Positions 6,910-12,948 of a stretch of 13,698 nt of DNA are shown piece after piece. Made by a program: the position numbers and the translations under genes. Origin of the DNA: an uncultured Sutterella sp. (GTDB lineage: Bacteria; Pseudomonadota; Gammaproteobacteria; Burkholderiales; Burkholderiaceae_F); NCBI GenBank assembly GCA_905194315.1, contig CAJJRX010000043.1, positions 1-13,698 of the forward strand, given 5' to 3'. The notes under the pieces are model-generated. The model saw only the letters and a list, made by a program, of their open reading frames with translations. It was not told the origin of the DNA and did not search any database. Each line of letters begins with the position of its first letter. Position 1 is the stretch's first letter.

Positions 6910-7629
6910 ATGAAAATCGATCCCGTAACCTATGAGGTCGACCCTTCCGACGGGCTGCATCCTGTTTATGTATGGGAAGCTCCTGTCCGTGTTTGGCACT
7001 GGTGTATGGCTGTGTGCATGTTCGTGATGTTTGTGACGGGCTTCCTGATCGGTATGCCCCCGCACTCGAACCATTCTCCTACGTGGATCACGTATGACTT
7101 TGGTTACATCCGCATGGTGCACTTCATCGCCGGGCTTGTGTTTAGCGCTCTGTTCATCTATCGCATCTTCTGGGCGATCTTTGGCAACCGCTATGCACAT
7201 ATGATCTTCCTGCCGCCGTTCTGGAGCTGGAAGTGGTGGAAGGGCCTGTTCGGTCAGGTCGCCTACTACCTCTTCCTGAAGAAGAGCGCGCCGGAATACG
7301 CGGGTCACAATCCGCTGGCTCAGGCAGCTATGTTTGGGTTCTTCGTTTTGGGCTCCGTCGGCATCATCATCACCGGCTGTGCACTGTTTGCACAGGCCTG
7401 GGGCTGGGATAGCAGCTGGATGATCTACTTCGGCTGGGTTATCGACCTGTTCGGTGACTCTCAGGCCGTGCGTACGGTCCATCACGTGCTCATGTACGTG
7501 TTCGGTCTCTTCACCATTGCTCACCTCTACATGAGTATGCGTGAAGACATCATGGGCGGTGCTACCCAGTGGTCCGCCATGACGTCCGGTCTGCGCCTGT
7601 TCAAGCACCAGGGTGGTGAACACCACTAA
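6910..7629 (+). CDS. hyaC: Hydrogenase cytochrome b subunit (Ni/Fe-hydrogenase, b-type)
   Basis: The 239-residue integral membrane diheme cytochrome b anchors the hydrogenase and hands electrons to the quinone pool. Four hydrophobic segments are visible (about 28-50, 67-92, 138-163 and 188-209). Candidate heme ligands are His30 (VWHW), His71 (RMVHF), His191/192 (TVHH) and His205 (IAHLYMSMRED), the usual HyaC/HupC/HoxZ pattern; AGHNPLAQ at 131-138 is also typical. The ATG at 6910 has AAAGGAGG upstream and lies 14 nt after hyaB; an in-frame upstream extension would overlap hyaB and is rejected. Codon use is mostly of the hyaB type. It is the last gene before a strong terminator. Confidence 0.96.
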   Translation: MKIDPVTYEVDPSDGLHPVYVWEAPVRVWHWCMAVCMFVMFVTGFLIGMPPHSNHSPTWITYDFGYIRMVHFIAGLVFSALFIYRIFWAIFGNRYAHMIFLPPFWSWKWWKGLFGQVAYYLFLKKSAPEYAGHNPLAQAAMFGFFVLGSVGIIITGCALFAQAWGWDSSWMIYFGWVIDLFGDSQAVRTVHHVLMYVFGLFTIAHLYMSMREDIMGGATQWSAMTSGLRLFKHQGGEHH

Positions 7630-7698
7630 GCGGCTGTTTGAAGTCTGACTGCGGGTTCCGCTCACTCGGGACTCCGCATCAGGGCCAAACCAGAAACA

Positions 7699-7738
7699 AG
7701 GCATCCTTCTCCTCGCGAGACGGGTGCCTTTTTCGTTT
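7699..7738 (+). terminator. intrinsic terminator after hyaC
   Basis: AGGCATCC (7699-7706) pairs with GGGTGCCT (7722-7729), eight pairs with one G-T wobble and a 15-nt loop, followed by TTTTT, CG and TTTT. It separates the structural genes hyaABC from the maturation genes, so read-through or a new promoter is needed for the latter. Confidence 0.8.
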
Positions 7739-7760
7739 TCCGGGTCTTTTACAAGGAAAA

Positions 7761-7780
7761 ATACCACTAAGAGGTATAAA
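7761..7780 (+). promoter_or_regulatory. candidate promoter/operator for the maturation genes
   Basis: A -10-like TATAAA (7775-7780, in the run TATAAAAT) is overlapped by an inverted repeat ATACC-N7-GGTAT (7761-7777). No convincing -35 is found at 16-18 nt. The location just past the hyaABC terminator is where a promoter for hyaD onward is expected. Confidence 0.35.
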
Positions 7781-7784
7781 ATTA

Positions 7785-8007
7785 ACCATTCCGACCAGGT
7801 AAGGATAACCTGATGAAGGATGGTAAGTCAGCGCAATGTTCGCTATAGTGTGAAGCGCACCGGAACAAGCGGCGGGTATAGCGCCCGTGCGGCGGCTTCC
7901 GGATCGAAAATCCAAGAGATTTCCCGAAAGCGGACCTGGGGAGGATGCAGGCGCACCTGCACAGCTCCGCTTTTCCAAATCCCCACCTGTGAACTGATTA
8001 GAGAATC
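7785..8007 (+). other. predicted structured leader RNA or small RNA between hyaC and hyaD
   Basis: No credible gene lies here, but hairpins follow one another: ACCAT-CC with GG-ATGGT enclosing CAGGT/ACCTG (7785-7824); AGCG/CGCT (7830-7844); GAAGCGCAC with GTGC and GCTTC enclosing GGCG/CGCC (7852-7899); GGAT/ATCC (7901-7913); and a long stem in which GATTT/AAATC (7918-7922, 7977-7981) and nine pairs (7926-7934 with 7966-7974) enclose TGCAGG/CCTGCA (7946-7961). TGGGGA at 7937-7942 could pair with TCCCCA at 7980-7985 as a pseudoknot. GATT/AATC (7996-8007) encloses the AGAG before the hyaD start. I could not match it to a known riboswitch or RNA family. Helices are read by eye, so chance pairing in GC-rich DNA is possible. 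Confidence 0.4.
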
Positions 8008-8010
8008 AAG

Positions 8011-8661
8011 ATGTTTAGCAACGAACCCCAAAATGAAGTGCTTGTCCTAGGTATCGGTAACATTCTGTACGCTGACGAGGGCTTCGGCCCGCGTGCTGTC
8101 GAGCATTTTCACCGTACCTATTCCCCCCGCGAGGGCGTGGTTGTCGCCGACGGCGGCACGCTGGGTAACTATCTGATGAATGACATCATGAACGCTAAAC
8201 GTCTGCTCGTGCTCGACTGTGTGGACTTCAAAAAGGAACCCGGCTTCATGGCGGTTCTCCGCGGTGAGGAGGTCAAGGCCTGGCAGTCCACCAAGATTTC
8301 CCCGCACCAGACCGGCATCAACGACCTGCTCTTTAACGCCATGCTGATGGGTTACGAGCCTGAGCTGCTCACGGTGGTCGGCATCCAGCCTCAGGATATG
8401 GAGGACTACGGCGGCGGTCTCACCCCGACGCTTGCCGCCCGTGTGGACGAGGCGGTCGAGCTGGCGGCAAAAGAGCTTGAAAGCTGGGGATTCCCGGTTA
8501 CAAAGCGCCCCGAAGGGGACAAGGTTGAGCCGCTGATGGCCGAATGTGTCGAAGAGGACCGTTATCTCAACGAACGTCCCAGCGAGGAGGAGGCCTGCCG
8601 TGACGGTGATGAACGGTTTATGCGCCGTGCGGCCGGACACCGTACCGGATTTGATTTCTAA
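8011..8661 (+). CDS. hyaD: Hydrogenase maturation endopeptidase (HyaD/HupD/HoxM family)
   Basis: The 216-residue M52 peptidase trims the C-terminal tail of HyaB once nickel is in place. It starts with the family block LVLGIGNILYADEGFGPR (11-28). The nickel-sensing acidic and histidine residues match the HybD/HycI pattern: Glu23, Asp69 (in LLVLDCVDF) and His99 (in SPHQTGINDLL). Length is a little over the roughly 195-200 of relatives because of an acidic, probably disordered C-terminal tail from about residue 165. The ribosome site is weak (AGAG inside a small hairpin), unlike the strong sites of hyaABC. Glu is mostly GAG here, a clear change from hyaB. The hypC-type gene begins 16 nt after the stop. 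Confidence 0.95.
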   Translation: MFSNEPQNEVLVLGIGNILYADEGFGPRAVEHFHRTYSPREGVVVADGGTLGNYLMNDIMNAKRLLVLDCVDFKKEPGFMAVLRGEEVKAWQSTKISPHQTGINDLLFNAMLMGYEPELLTVVGIQPQDMEDYGGGLTPTLAARVDEAVELAAKELESWGFPVTKRPEGDKVEPLMAECVEEDRYLNERPSEEEACRDGDERFMRRAAGHRTGFDF

Positions 8662-8677
8662 GTGAGGTGATAACCAG

Positions 8678-9004
8678 ATGTGTATTGCAATACCTATGCG
8701 GGTGGAGGCTGTGGACGGTTACAGTCTGACAGTGTCCCGCGGTAATGAGAAAAAGGTCGTCAATGCAGCACTCGTTGGTGATGATGTGCAGGTTGGCGAA
8801 ATGGTGATGGTTTTCCTCGATCAGGCGATCCGCCGTATTTCCGAAGAGGATGCCAGAGAGGTCAACAGCGCACTGTCCGCTCTTGACACGGTGCTCGCCG
8901 GTGAGGCCACCGAAGAGACGATTCAGGCCGGTTTCGCCGACCTGATGGACGGTCCGAAGCTGCCGCCGCATCTCCAGGCGCAGGTTGGTAAAAAAGTTCT
9001 TTAA
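8678..9004 (+). CDS. hypC: HypC/HybG/HupF-family hydrogenase maturation chaperone
   Basis: The 108-residue protein begins MCIAIPM; Cys2 is the conserved residue that carries or hands over the Fe(CN)2CO unit and binds the large-subunit precursor. The following small beta-barrel region (to about residue 60) is the family domain. The C-terminal extension of about 40 residues makes it longer than typical HypC, which together with its place after hyaD points to the operon-specific HupF/HoxL branch and not the general HypC. A GAGGTGA ribosome site lies nine bases upstream. Genes on both sides are 14-16 nt away, so it is part of one transcript with hyaD and hyaE. The symbol hupF or hoxL may suit better. 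Confidence 0.92.
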   Translation: MCIAIPMRVEAVDGYSLTVSRGNEKKVVNAALVGDDVQVGEMVMVFLDQAIRRISEEDAREVNSALSALDTVLAGEATEETIQAGFADLMDGPKLPPHLQAQVGKKVL

Positions 9005-9018
9005 AAGGATCCTGATCA

Positions 9019-9483
9019 ATGAGTAAATACACTCAAGTGGGCGCTTACGAGCCTGATGAACACCCGCTTTTCCAGCGTCTGTACAACGAGGAAGGCTTCC
9101 TGAAGCTGACCGAAGAAAACATGTCCGAGATGCTGGCTCAGAACGGCCTGAAACTGGTGCTCTTTGCCGAGGATCCCAACCGCGTGCGTGAAACGCTCGA
9201 CATCGTGGTGATCGGGCCGGAACTGAAAAAAGTCTTCAAGGATTATCTGGCCTCGTGCTGGATGGCGGATGTGAAAAAAGCCCGTGCCCTGAGCACGCAC
9301 TTTGGTGTCAAGCGCCTTCCGGCGGTCGCATTCTTCCGCGACGACAAATTCCTCGGTGCCTCTGAAGGGCTGAAGAACTGGGACGAGTATCTTGAGGAGC
9401 TCGGCACCATCGGTTCCCGCACGCAGGCGCCCAAGCGAACGATCACGATCGTTTCCAGCCAGCAGGAAGAGAACTATCACTAA
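9019..9483 (+). CDS. hyaE: HyaE/HupG/HoxO-family hydrogenase chaperone, thioredoxin-like
   Basis: The 154-residue protein has the thioredoxin-like fold pattern of the HyaE family: a central strand KLVLFAEDP, the segment WMADVKKARALSTHFGVKRLPAVAFF with the cis-proline loop (RLPA), and a final helix. It lacks the CxxC redox motif, as expected for this family. Known members bind the Tat signal or small-subunit precursor and hold it until assembly, which is especially needed for oxygen-tolerant enzymes. It follows the HypC-type gene by 14 nt, with AAGGATC as ribosome site. About 25 residues at the C-terminus (from GSRTQAPK) extend past the fold. Confidence 0.88.
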   Translation: MSKYTQVGAYEPDEHPLFQRLYNEEGFLKLTEENMSEMLAQNGLKLVLFAEDPNRVRETLDIVVIGPELKKVFKDYLASCWMADVKKARALSTHFGVKRLPAVAFFRDDKFLGASEGLKNWDEYLEELGTIGSRTQAPKRTITIVSSQQEENYH

Positions 9484-9492
9484 GACGGGACG

Positions 9493-9540
9493 AAGGGACG
9501 GCTTTAGCCGGCCCCTTTCTGACCGGCCGCTCGAGGCCGG
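9493..9540 (+). other. two consecutive hairpins in the hyaE-hyaF gap
   Basis: The first hairpin pairs AAGGG and CGGCT (9493-9497, 9499-9503) with AGCCG and CCCTT (9506-9510, 9513-9517) over a 2-nt loop, followed by only a short T run. The second pairs CCGGCC (9523-9528) with GGCCGG (9535-9540). The 103-nt gap is unusually long for this tightly packed operon. This may be an attenuator, an RNA processing site or a stabiliser. Confidence 0.45.
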
Positions 9541-9586
9541 CAGCAAACCCGCAACGCTACCGAATCAACTTTATTGGAGTAAACAG

Positions 9587-10417
9587 ATGGCAAATTTTTC
9601 TATCGACGGGGCTGACGTCTGGGCCCGCGTCCCTCAGTTGCCACCCGAAATTGAAGAACAGGCCGCTCATGCGCTGCTCGATTTCCTCAGGGAAATTGAC
9701 GAGGAGTTCAAGCAGGCCCTCGCCGACGAATCCCAGCAGAGTTTCAACGCGCTTCACAAGATTTACGAATTCAGCCGCTTTGATCCGAACTGGCTCAAGT
9801 TCATCCTGCCCACAATCGGTGTGGGCGAAGTGCGTATCACGCTTCATGACGGTCTTGTCAAGATTGAGGAAACCGGTATTCCCTGTCTGTGGCGTATGCA
9901 GATGGACGGTCAGGAGAGCTTTATTCTGACGCGTGTGCCGCTTTGTGTGCGTCATGAGGCCCGCCTCGGTGACGAGGAGATCGGCAAGATCGTCAACAAC
10001 GGTGCCGATGTGTTTGCCGCTCCCGCCATTCTTGAGCAGCTGCGCAGCGAACAGAAGAAGATTGACTGGGAAAGCCTCAGCAACGAACCGGCCTTCATGG
10101 TGGAATTCTCCGGCGAACCGCTTTCGCCCGGGGATACCCGTGCCATCCTCTCGACGCTGGGGACGGGCAACATCGAAGTCCGCCTCAAGGGCTTTGCAGA
10201 GTCTCGCATTGAACGCACACGTGTTCGTGGTGTCTGGCACAGCCGTCTGATCAACAATGCCGGCAAGGAGCTGCTCGAAGGCTATGTGACGGCCTTCCTG
10301 CCGCCTGAGGTGCCGAGTGCATGGGAAGCACTCGGGGATGCGCATACACGCTGCCTCGAGCTCATTGACTGGCTTGAAACCGATCTGGCCCGCGGTGCCA
10401 TCGGCGTTAAGAACTGA
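9587..10417 (+). CDS. hyaF: HyaF/HupH/HoxQ-family hydrogenase expression/formation protein
   Basis: The 276-residue protein has the two-part HyaF/HupH layout. The N-terminal part contains LPPEIEEQAAHALLDFL and the block LPTIGVGEVRI (about 75-85), followed by GIPCLWRM; the C-terminal part contains LGTGNIEVRLKGFAESRIERTRVRGVW and INNAGKELLEGYVTAFLPPEVP. HupH-type proteins act in small-subunit maturation with HyaE, helping protect or load the iron-sulfur clusters under oxygen. The ATG at 9587 has TTGGAG eight bases upstream; a longer in-frame reading starting inside hyaE is not supported. A terminator follows directly. Mixed GAA and GAG use fits the accessory genes. Confidence 0.92.
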   Translation: MANFSIDGADVWARVPQLPPEIEEQAAHALLDFLREIDEEFKQALADESQQSFNALHKIYEFSRFDPNWLKFILPTIGVGEVRITLHDGLVKIEETGIPCLWRMQMDGQESFILTRVPLCVRHEARLGDEEIGKIVNNGADVFAAPAILEQLRSEQKKIDWESLSNEPAFMVEFSGEPLSPGDTRAILSTLGTGNIEVRLKGFAESRIERTRVRGVWHSRLINNAGKELLEGYVTAFLPPEVPSAWEALGDAHTRCLELIDWLETDLARGAIGVKN

Positions 10418-10431
10418 TTGCTTTCAGAGCC

Positions 10432-10469
10432 AAAGGCAGCCGGCGGATCCGTCAGCTGCCTTTTCTTTT
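10432..10469 (+). terminator. intrinsic terminator after hyaF
   Basis: AAAGGCAGC (10432-10440) pairs perfectly with GCTGCCTTT (10455-10463), nine pairs, 14-nt loop that itself holds CGGATCCG, followed by a T-rich tract (TTTTCTTTT). It isolates the rubredoxin gene from the rest of the cluster. Confidence 0.85.
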
Positions 10470-10502
10470 GCCCGGAAAAACCGAAAACGCCTCCGGCCGA
10501 AG

Positions 10503-10542
10503 TACAATGGTGTTAACGACAGATTGTGCAAAACGCACAATC
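10503..10542 (+). promoter_or_regulatory. candidate promoter and palindrome before the rubredoxin gene
   Basis: TACAAT (10503-10508) resembles a -10 box; its -35 is weak. Just downstream, GATTGTGC (10522-10529) and GCACAATC (10535-10542) form a perfect 8-bp inverted repeat with a 5-nt spacer, 30 nt before the start codon. It could be a repressor operator covering the transcription start or a 5' RNA hairpin. Confidence 0.45.
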
Positions 10543-10571
10543 CCAAACCTTTTCCTCAGAGGACAATATCC

Positions 10572-10847
10572 ATGTCTGATAATGAAAATGTGAAGGGCGA
10601 TCTGCCTAGTACACTCTCGGGAGCCAATGTGAGCGACGAATTTGACCGTCTGATGAGCTCTCGTGTGCATCCTGACACCCGCATGCAGTGCAAGGTCTGC
10701 TGGTATATCTATGATCCGGCGGAAGGCTGTCCTGAAGCGGGCATCGAACCCGGCACGCCGTTTGCCGACATTCCCAACACCTGGGGCTGTCCTGACTGCG
10801 GGCATCCGAAGTCGTCATTTCTGCCTGCTGATGATGACCTCGGCTGA
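10572..10847 (+). CDS. Rubredoxin (HupI/HoxR type) of the hydrogenase cluster
   Basis: The 91-residue protein has a rubredoxin domain from about residue 38, with iron ligands Cys40 and Cys43 (CKVC) and Cys73 and Cys76 (CPDC), the aromatic WYIYDP, and IPNTWGCPDCG. A polar N-terminal extension of about 37 residues is longer than in classic rubredoxins but common in HoxR/HupI. These proteins supply or tune electrons while the small subunit's clusters are made, and are linked to oxygen-tolerant hydrogenases. The ATG at 10572 has AGAGGA upstream; longer in-frame readings overlap hyaF and the terminator and are rejected. Terminators on both sides make it a single-gene unit. Confidence 0.92.
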   Translation: MSDNENVKGDLPSTLSGANVSDEFDRLMSSRVHPDTRMQCKVCWYIYDPAEGCPEAGIEPGTPFADIPNTWGCPDCGHPKSSFLPADDDLG

Positions 10848-10873
10848 CGCCTGAAAACGAGTATTGTTAATCC

Positions 10874-10913
10874 AGAAGTGTGCCGCCTGTCCGGTCCGGC
10901 ACACTTCTTTTTA
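10874..10913 (+). terminator. strong intrinsic terminator after the rubredoxin gene
   Basis: A perfect 12-bp stem (AGAAGTGTGCCG at 10874-10885 with CGGCACACTTCT at 10897-10908, 11-nt loop) is followed by TTTTTATT. It marks the end of the hydrogenase cluster. Confidence 0.92.
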
Positions 10914-10926
10914 TTAGTGGAATCTG

Positions 10927-11418
10927 ATGATGGCAATGAGTATCCGTCCGGTGAGCATGGCTGATCTTGATGCGCTCACTGAAATTGAAGAAAGAAGTTT
11001 TCCGCCCTCGGAAAAAGCCTCCCGTGAACGTTTCAAAGAACGCCTTGAGGCCTTTGGGGACGCTTTTCTGCTGCTGCTTGATGACGCAAAGCCCATCGGT
11101 CTTATCGACGGTATGGTCACCGACAGCGAAGTGATCGAGGATCCGATGTTTGAGAATGCCGGACTGCACAATCCAGAGGGGGCCTGGCAGTCTGTTTTCG
11201 GTTTGTGTGTGCTGCCTGAATACCGCCGTCAGGGCGGCGCCGCGATGCTCATGAACGCCTTTATCGAGAAGGCGCGTCAGGAAGGCCGCAAGGGGCTGAT
11301 TCTCACCTGCAAGGAGCACCTTATTCCTTACTACAGCCGCTTCGGTTTCGTGAGCAAGGGCGTCTCCGGGTCGGTGCACGGCGGCGCAACCTGGTACGAC
11401 ATGGTTTTGCGCTTTTAA
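10927..11418 (+). CDS. GNAT N-acetyltransferase, serotonin/arylalkylamine acetyltransferase-like
   Basis: The 163-residue protein is a single GNAT domain. It opens with IRPVSMADLDALTEIEERSFP, has the acetyl-CoA pyrophosphate loop in VLPEYRRQGGAAMLM (the Q/RxxGxG/A region), and ends with LTCKEHLIPYYSRFGFVSKG and a GGATWYDM block. The last two blocks are like those of the AANAT family, which acetylates aryl-alkyl amines and polyamines, so a small amine substrate is likely but unproven. Three ATGs lie close together (10927, 10930 and 10936); the first was kept although the GTGGA site would suit the second equally well. It starts 14 nt after the terminator T-tract, so its promoter must overlap that region or depend on read-through. 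There is no evident link with hydrogenase. Confidence 0.85.
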   Translation: MMAMSIRPVSMADLDALTEIEERSFPPSEKASRERFKERLEAFGDAFLLLLDDAKPIGLIDGMVTDSEVIEDPMFENAGLHNPEGAWQSVFGLCVLPEYRRQGGAAMLMNAFIEKARQEGRKGLILTCKEHLIPYYSRFGFVSKGVSGSVHGGATWYDMVLRF

Positions 11419-11441
11419 AGACCGGATGCTTTTGCTATAGT
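11414..11441 (+). promoter_or_regulatory. candidate dnaQ promoter
   Basis: TTTAAA (11414-11419, four of six to consensus) and TATAGT (11436-11441, five of six) are 16 nt apart. The -35 overlaps the stop codon of the acetyltransferase gene. The start codon of dnaQ is 43 nt past the -10. Confidence 0.45.
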
Positions 11442-11483
11442 TTTCTCAGTACTATTTAACTGTTCTCAGACAAAGTCGCAAAG

Positions 11484-12266
11484 ATGTCAAAAAAAATTCG
11501 TGCCCAGATTGTCCTTGATACGGAAACAACGGGTCTTGAGTGGAAAGATGGTGACAGAATCATTGAAATCGGCTGTGTCCGCCTTGACGGACGTATCCGG
11601 ACGGAAAATCCCGAAGATCGTTATCATCAGCTGATCAATCCTGAAAGGGAGATTCCGGAGGATTCCATCGCTGTGCACCACATCACGAATGAAATGGTGG
11701 CTGACGCTCCGGTCTTTGCCGACATTGCTGATGACTTTCTGGCTTTCATCGCAGACGCTGAGCTGATCATTCACAACGCGAAGTTTGACGTTGGCATGAT
11801 CAATGCCGAGCTCGCCCGTATCGGACGCGGCAGGCTCGAGGATTACTGCGCAAAGGTCACCGATACGCTTGAGCTCGCCCGTAACCACCCGAGTCTTTCG
11901 GGCCGCCGCGCGAGTCTCGATAACCTCTGCTTTATTCTCGGCATTGACATGCAGGAGTTTGACGAGCGTAAGGAGGAGGGGCACGGTGCGCTGATCGACG
12001 CGGAGGTTCTTGCCGAGGTCTACCTTGCCATGACCCGCGGTCAGGGGGCGATCAATCTCAATGCCGGTATGGACAACCCCAACCTCTGGGGCCGCATTCC
12101 TGATCCGGCGGATCTGATCGTGCAGAAGGCGAGCGAAGAGGAGCTCGCCGAGCATGAGGCGATGCTCGACCGTGTGGAGAAGGCAGCCAAAGCGACCTGC
12201 GCCTGGCGTAAAGTGCCCGAAGAGGAAAATACGGAAAATACCGAGACACAGAGCGGTAACGCTTAA
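11484..12266 (+). CDS. dnaQ: DNA polymerase III subunit epsilon (3'-5' proofreading exonuclease)
   Basis: The 260-residue DEDDh exonuclease removes misincorporated bases at the replication fork as part of the Pol III core. The catalytic set is complete: Asp12 and Glu14 (VLDTETTGLEW), Asp102 (IIHNAKFDVGMINAEL), His167 and Asp172 (GHGALIDAEVLAEVYL), at nearly the same spacing as in E. coli DnaQ (12, 14, 103, 162, 167). The segment from about residue 185 on, with LNAGMDNPNLWGRIPD, is the variable tail that contacts the polymerase subunit; the last 20 residues are acidic and low in complexity. The ribosome site is poor. The flavodoxin-like gene begins 18 nt after the stop, so the two may be co-transcribed. 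Confidence 0.93.
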   Translation: MSKKIRAQIVLDTETTGLEWKDGDRIIEIGCVRLDGRIRTENPEDRYHQLINPEREIPEDSIAVHHITNEMVADAPVFADIADDFLAFIADAELIIHNAKFDVGMINAELARIGRGRLEDYCAKVTDTLELARNHPSLSGRRASLDNLCFILGIDMQEFDERKEEGHGALIDAEVLAEVYLAMTRGQGAINLNAGMDNPNLWGRIPDPADLIVQKASEEELAEHEAMLDRVEKAAKATCAWRKVPEEENTENTETQSGNA

Positions 12267-12284
12267 AAAAGAGGAGGATCATCC

Positions 12285-12818
12285 ATGCAGAGCAACGAAG
12301 AGCAGCGCCCTCTGATCATTATCAGCTCCCGTACAGGGAACACACTGACGGTAGGGCACGCCATCTGTGACGGTCTACCCGGCGCGGTGATGATGCGTCC
12401 CGAGGAGCTTCCGGAGGATCTGAGCGGATACAATCCTGTGCTGCTCGGGTTCTGGAACGACAACAATGATGCTCCCGAGGAGATGAAACGTGTCGCCCGC
12501 CGGCTCAGCGACAAGGACATCGGCTGCTTTGCCACCATGGGCGGCAATCCGGAAACGGAGGATGCCCGCCGCTGGATGGAGCAGACGAGCCGGAAACTGG
12601 TCGCAGCGGGCGAGGGTAACCGTCTGGTGCGCACCTTCCTCTGTCAGGGCGCCATTGATCCGACCATGTTCAGCCAGATGACCTCACTTCTTGAAGGCCA
12701 GTACCGCAACCGTGTTGACCCGGAAGCAAACAAAAAAGCCTCCCAGACGCATCCGGACCGTATGGACCTCTCCAGGGCCGTAGAACTTTTTCGCGGTGCC
12801 TTCGGCAGTAACTGGTAA
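12285..12818 (+). CDS. Flavodoxin-like protein (flavodoxin family, possibly BilS-like)
   Basis: The 177-residue cytosolic protein has a flavodoxin-type FMN phosphate loop, SRTGNT at 15-20, after the first strand (PLIIIS), then LLGFWNDNNDAPEEM and a CFATMGGNP segment where the second FMN loop should be. GAIDPTMFSQM and an ending in SRAVELFRGAF are like the short flavodoxins (flavodoxin_4-type and the BilS accessory flavoprotein of bilirubin-reducing gut bacteria). BilS identity is a suggestion only, since no bilirubin reductase gene is beside it. It has a strong ribosome site (AGAGGAGGA). As a low-potential electron carrier it might serve any of several reductases; its place after dnaQ says little about its partner. 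Confidence 0.8.
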   Translation: MQSNEEQRPLIIISSRTGNTLTVGHAICDGLPGAVMMRPEELPEDLSGYNPVLLGFWNDNNDAPEEMKRVARRLSDKDIGCFATMGGNPETEDARRWMEQTSRKLVAAGEGNRLVRTFLCQGAIDPTMFSQMTSLLEGQYRNRVDPEANKKASQTHPDRMDLSRAVELFRGAFGSNW

Positions 12819-12827
12819 AATACTGTC

Positions 12828-12930
12828 TTTCCGGTCAGGCCGGCCGCCGCAGAAATGAGGTCTGTGCGCGGCAGCGCCCGGAAACCGGTTCAGCTCAAAC
12901 GCTGCAGTTTTCTCCTGCAGCGTTTTTATT
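12828..12930 (+). terminator. hairpin pair ending in an intrinsic terminator after the flavodoxin gene
   Basis: The terminator proper is AAACGCTGCAG (12897-12907) with CTGCAGCGTTT (12915-12925), 11 perfect pairs, 7-nt loop, then TTTTTATT. Upstream, TTTCCGG (12828-12834) pairs with CCGGAAA (12878-12884), enclosing a second stem of seven pairs with one bulge (12843-12850 with 12866-12872). The whole could be a structured 3' UTR or a small RNA released from it. Confidence 0.85.
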
Positions 12931-12948
12931 CAACACGAAACAACTGAC

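Noticed and set aside
7785..8007. Cobalamin riboswitch, RNase P RNA or 6S RNA in the hyaC-hyaD gap
   Set aside because: None of the conserved boxes of these RNAs that I know could be found in the stretch.
7820..8050. Short plus-strand open frame running into hyaD in another frame
   Set aside because: It overlaps hyaD out of frame, is rich in Arg/Ser/Gly without any motif, and the DNA is better explained by hairpins.
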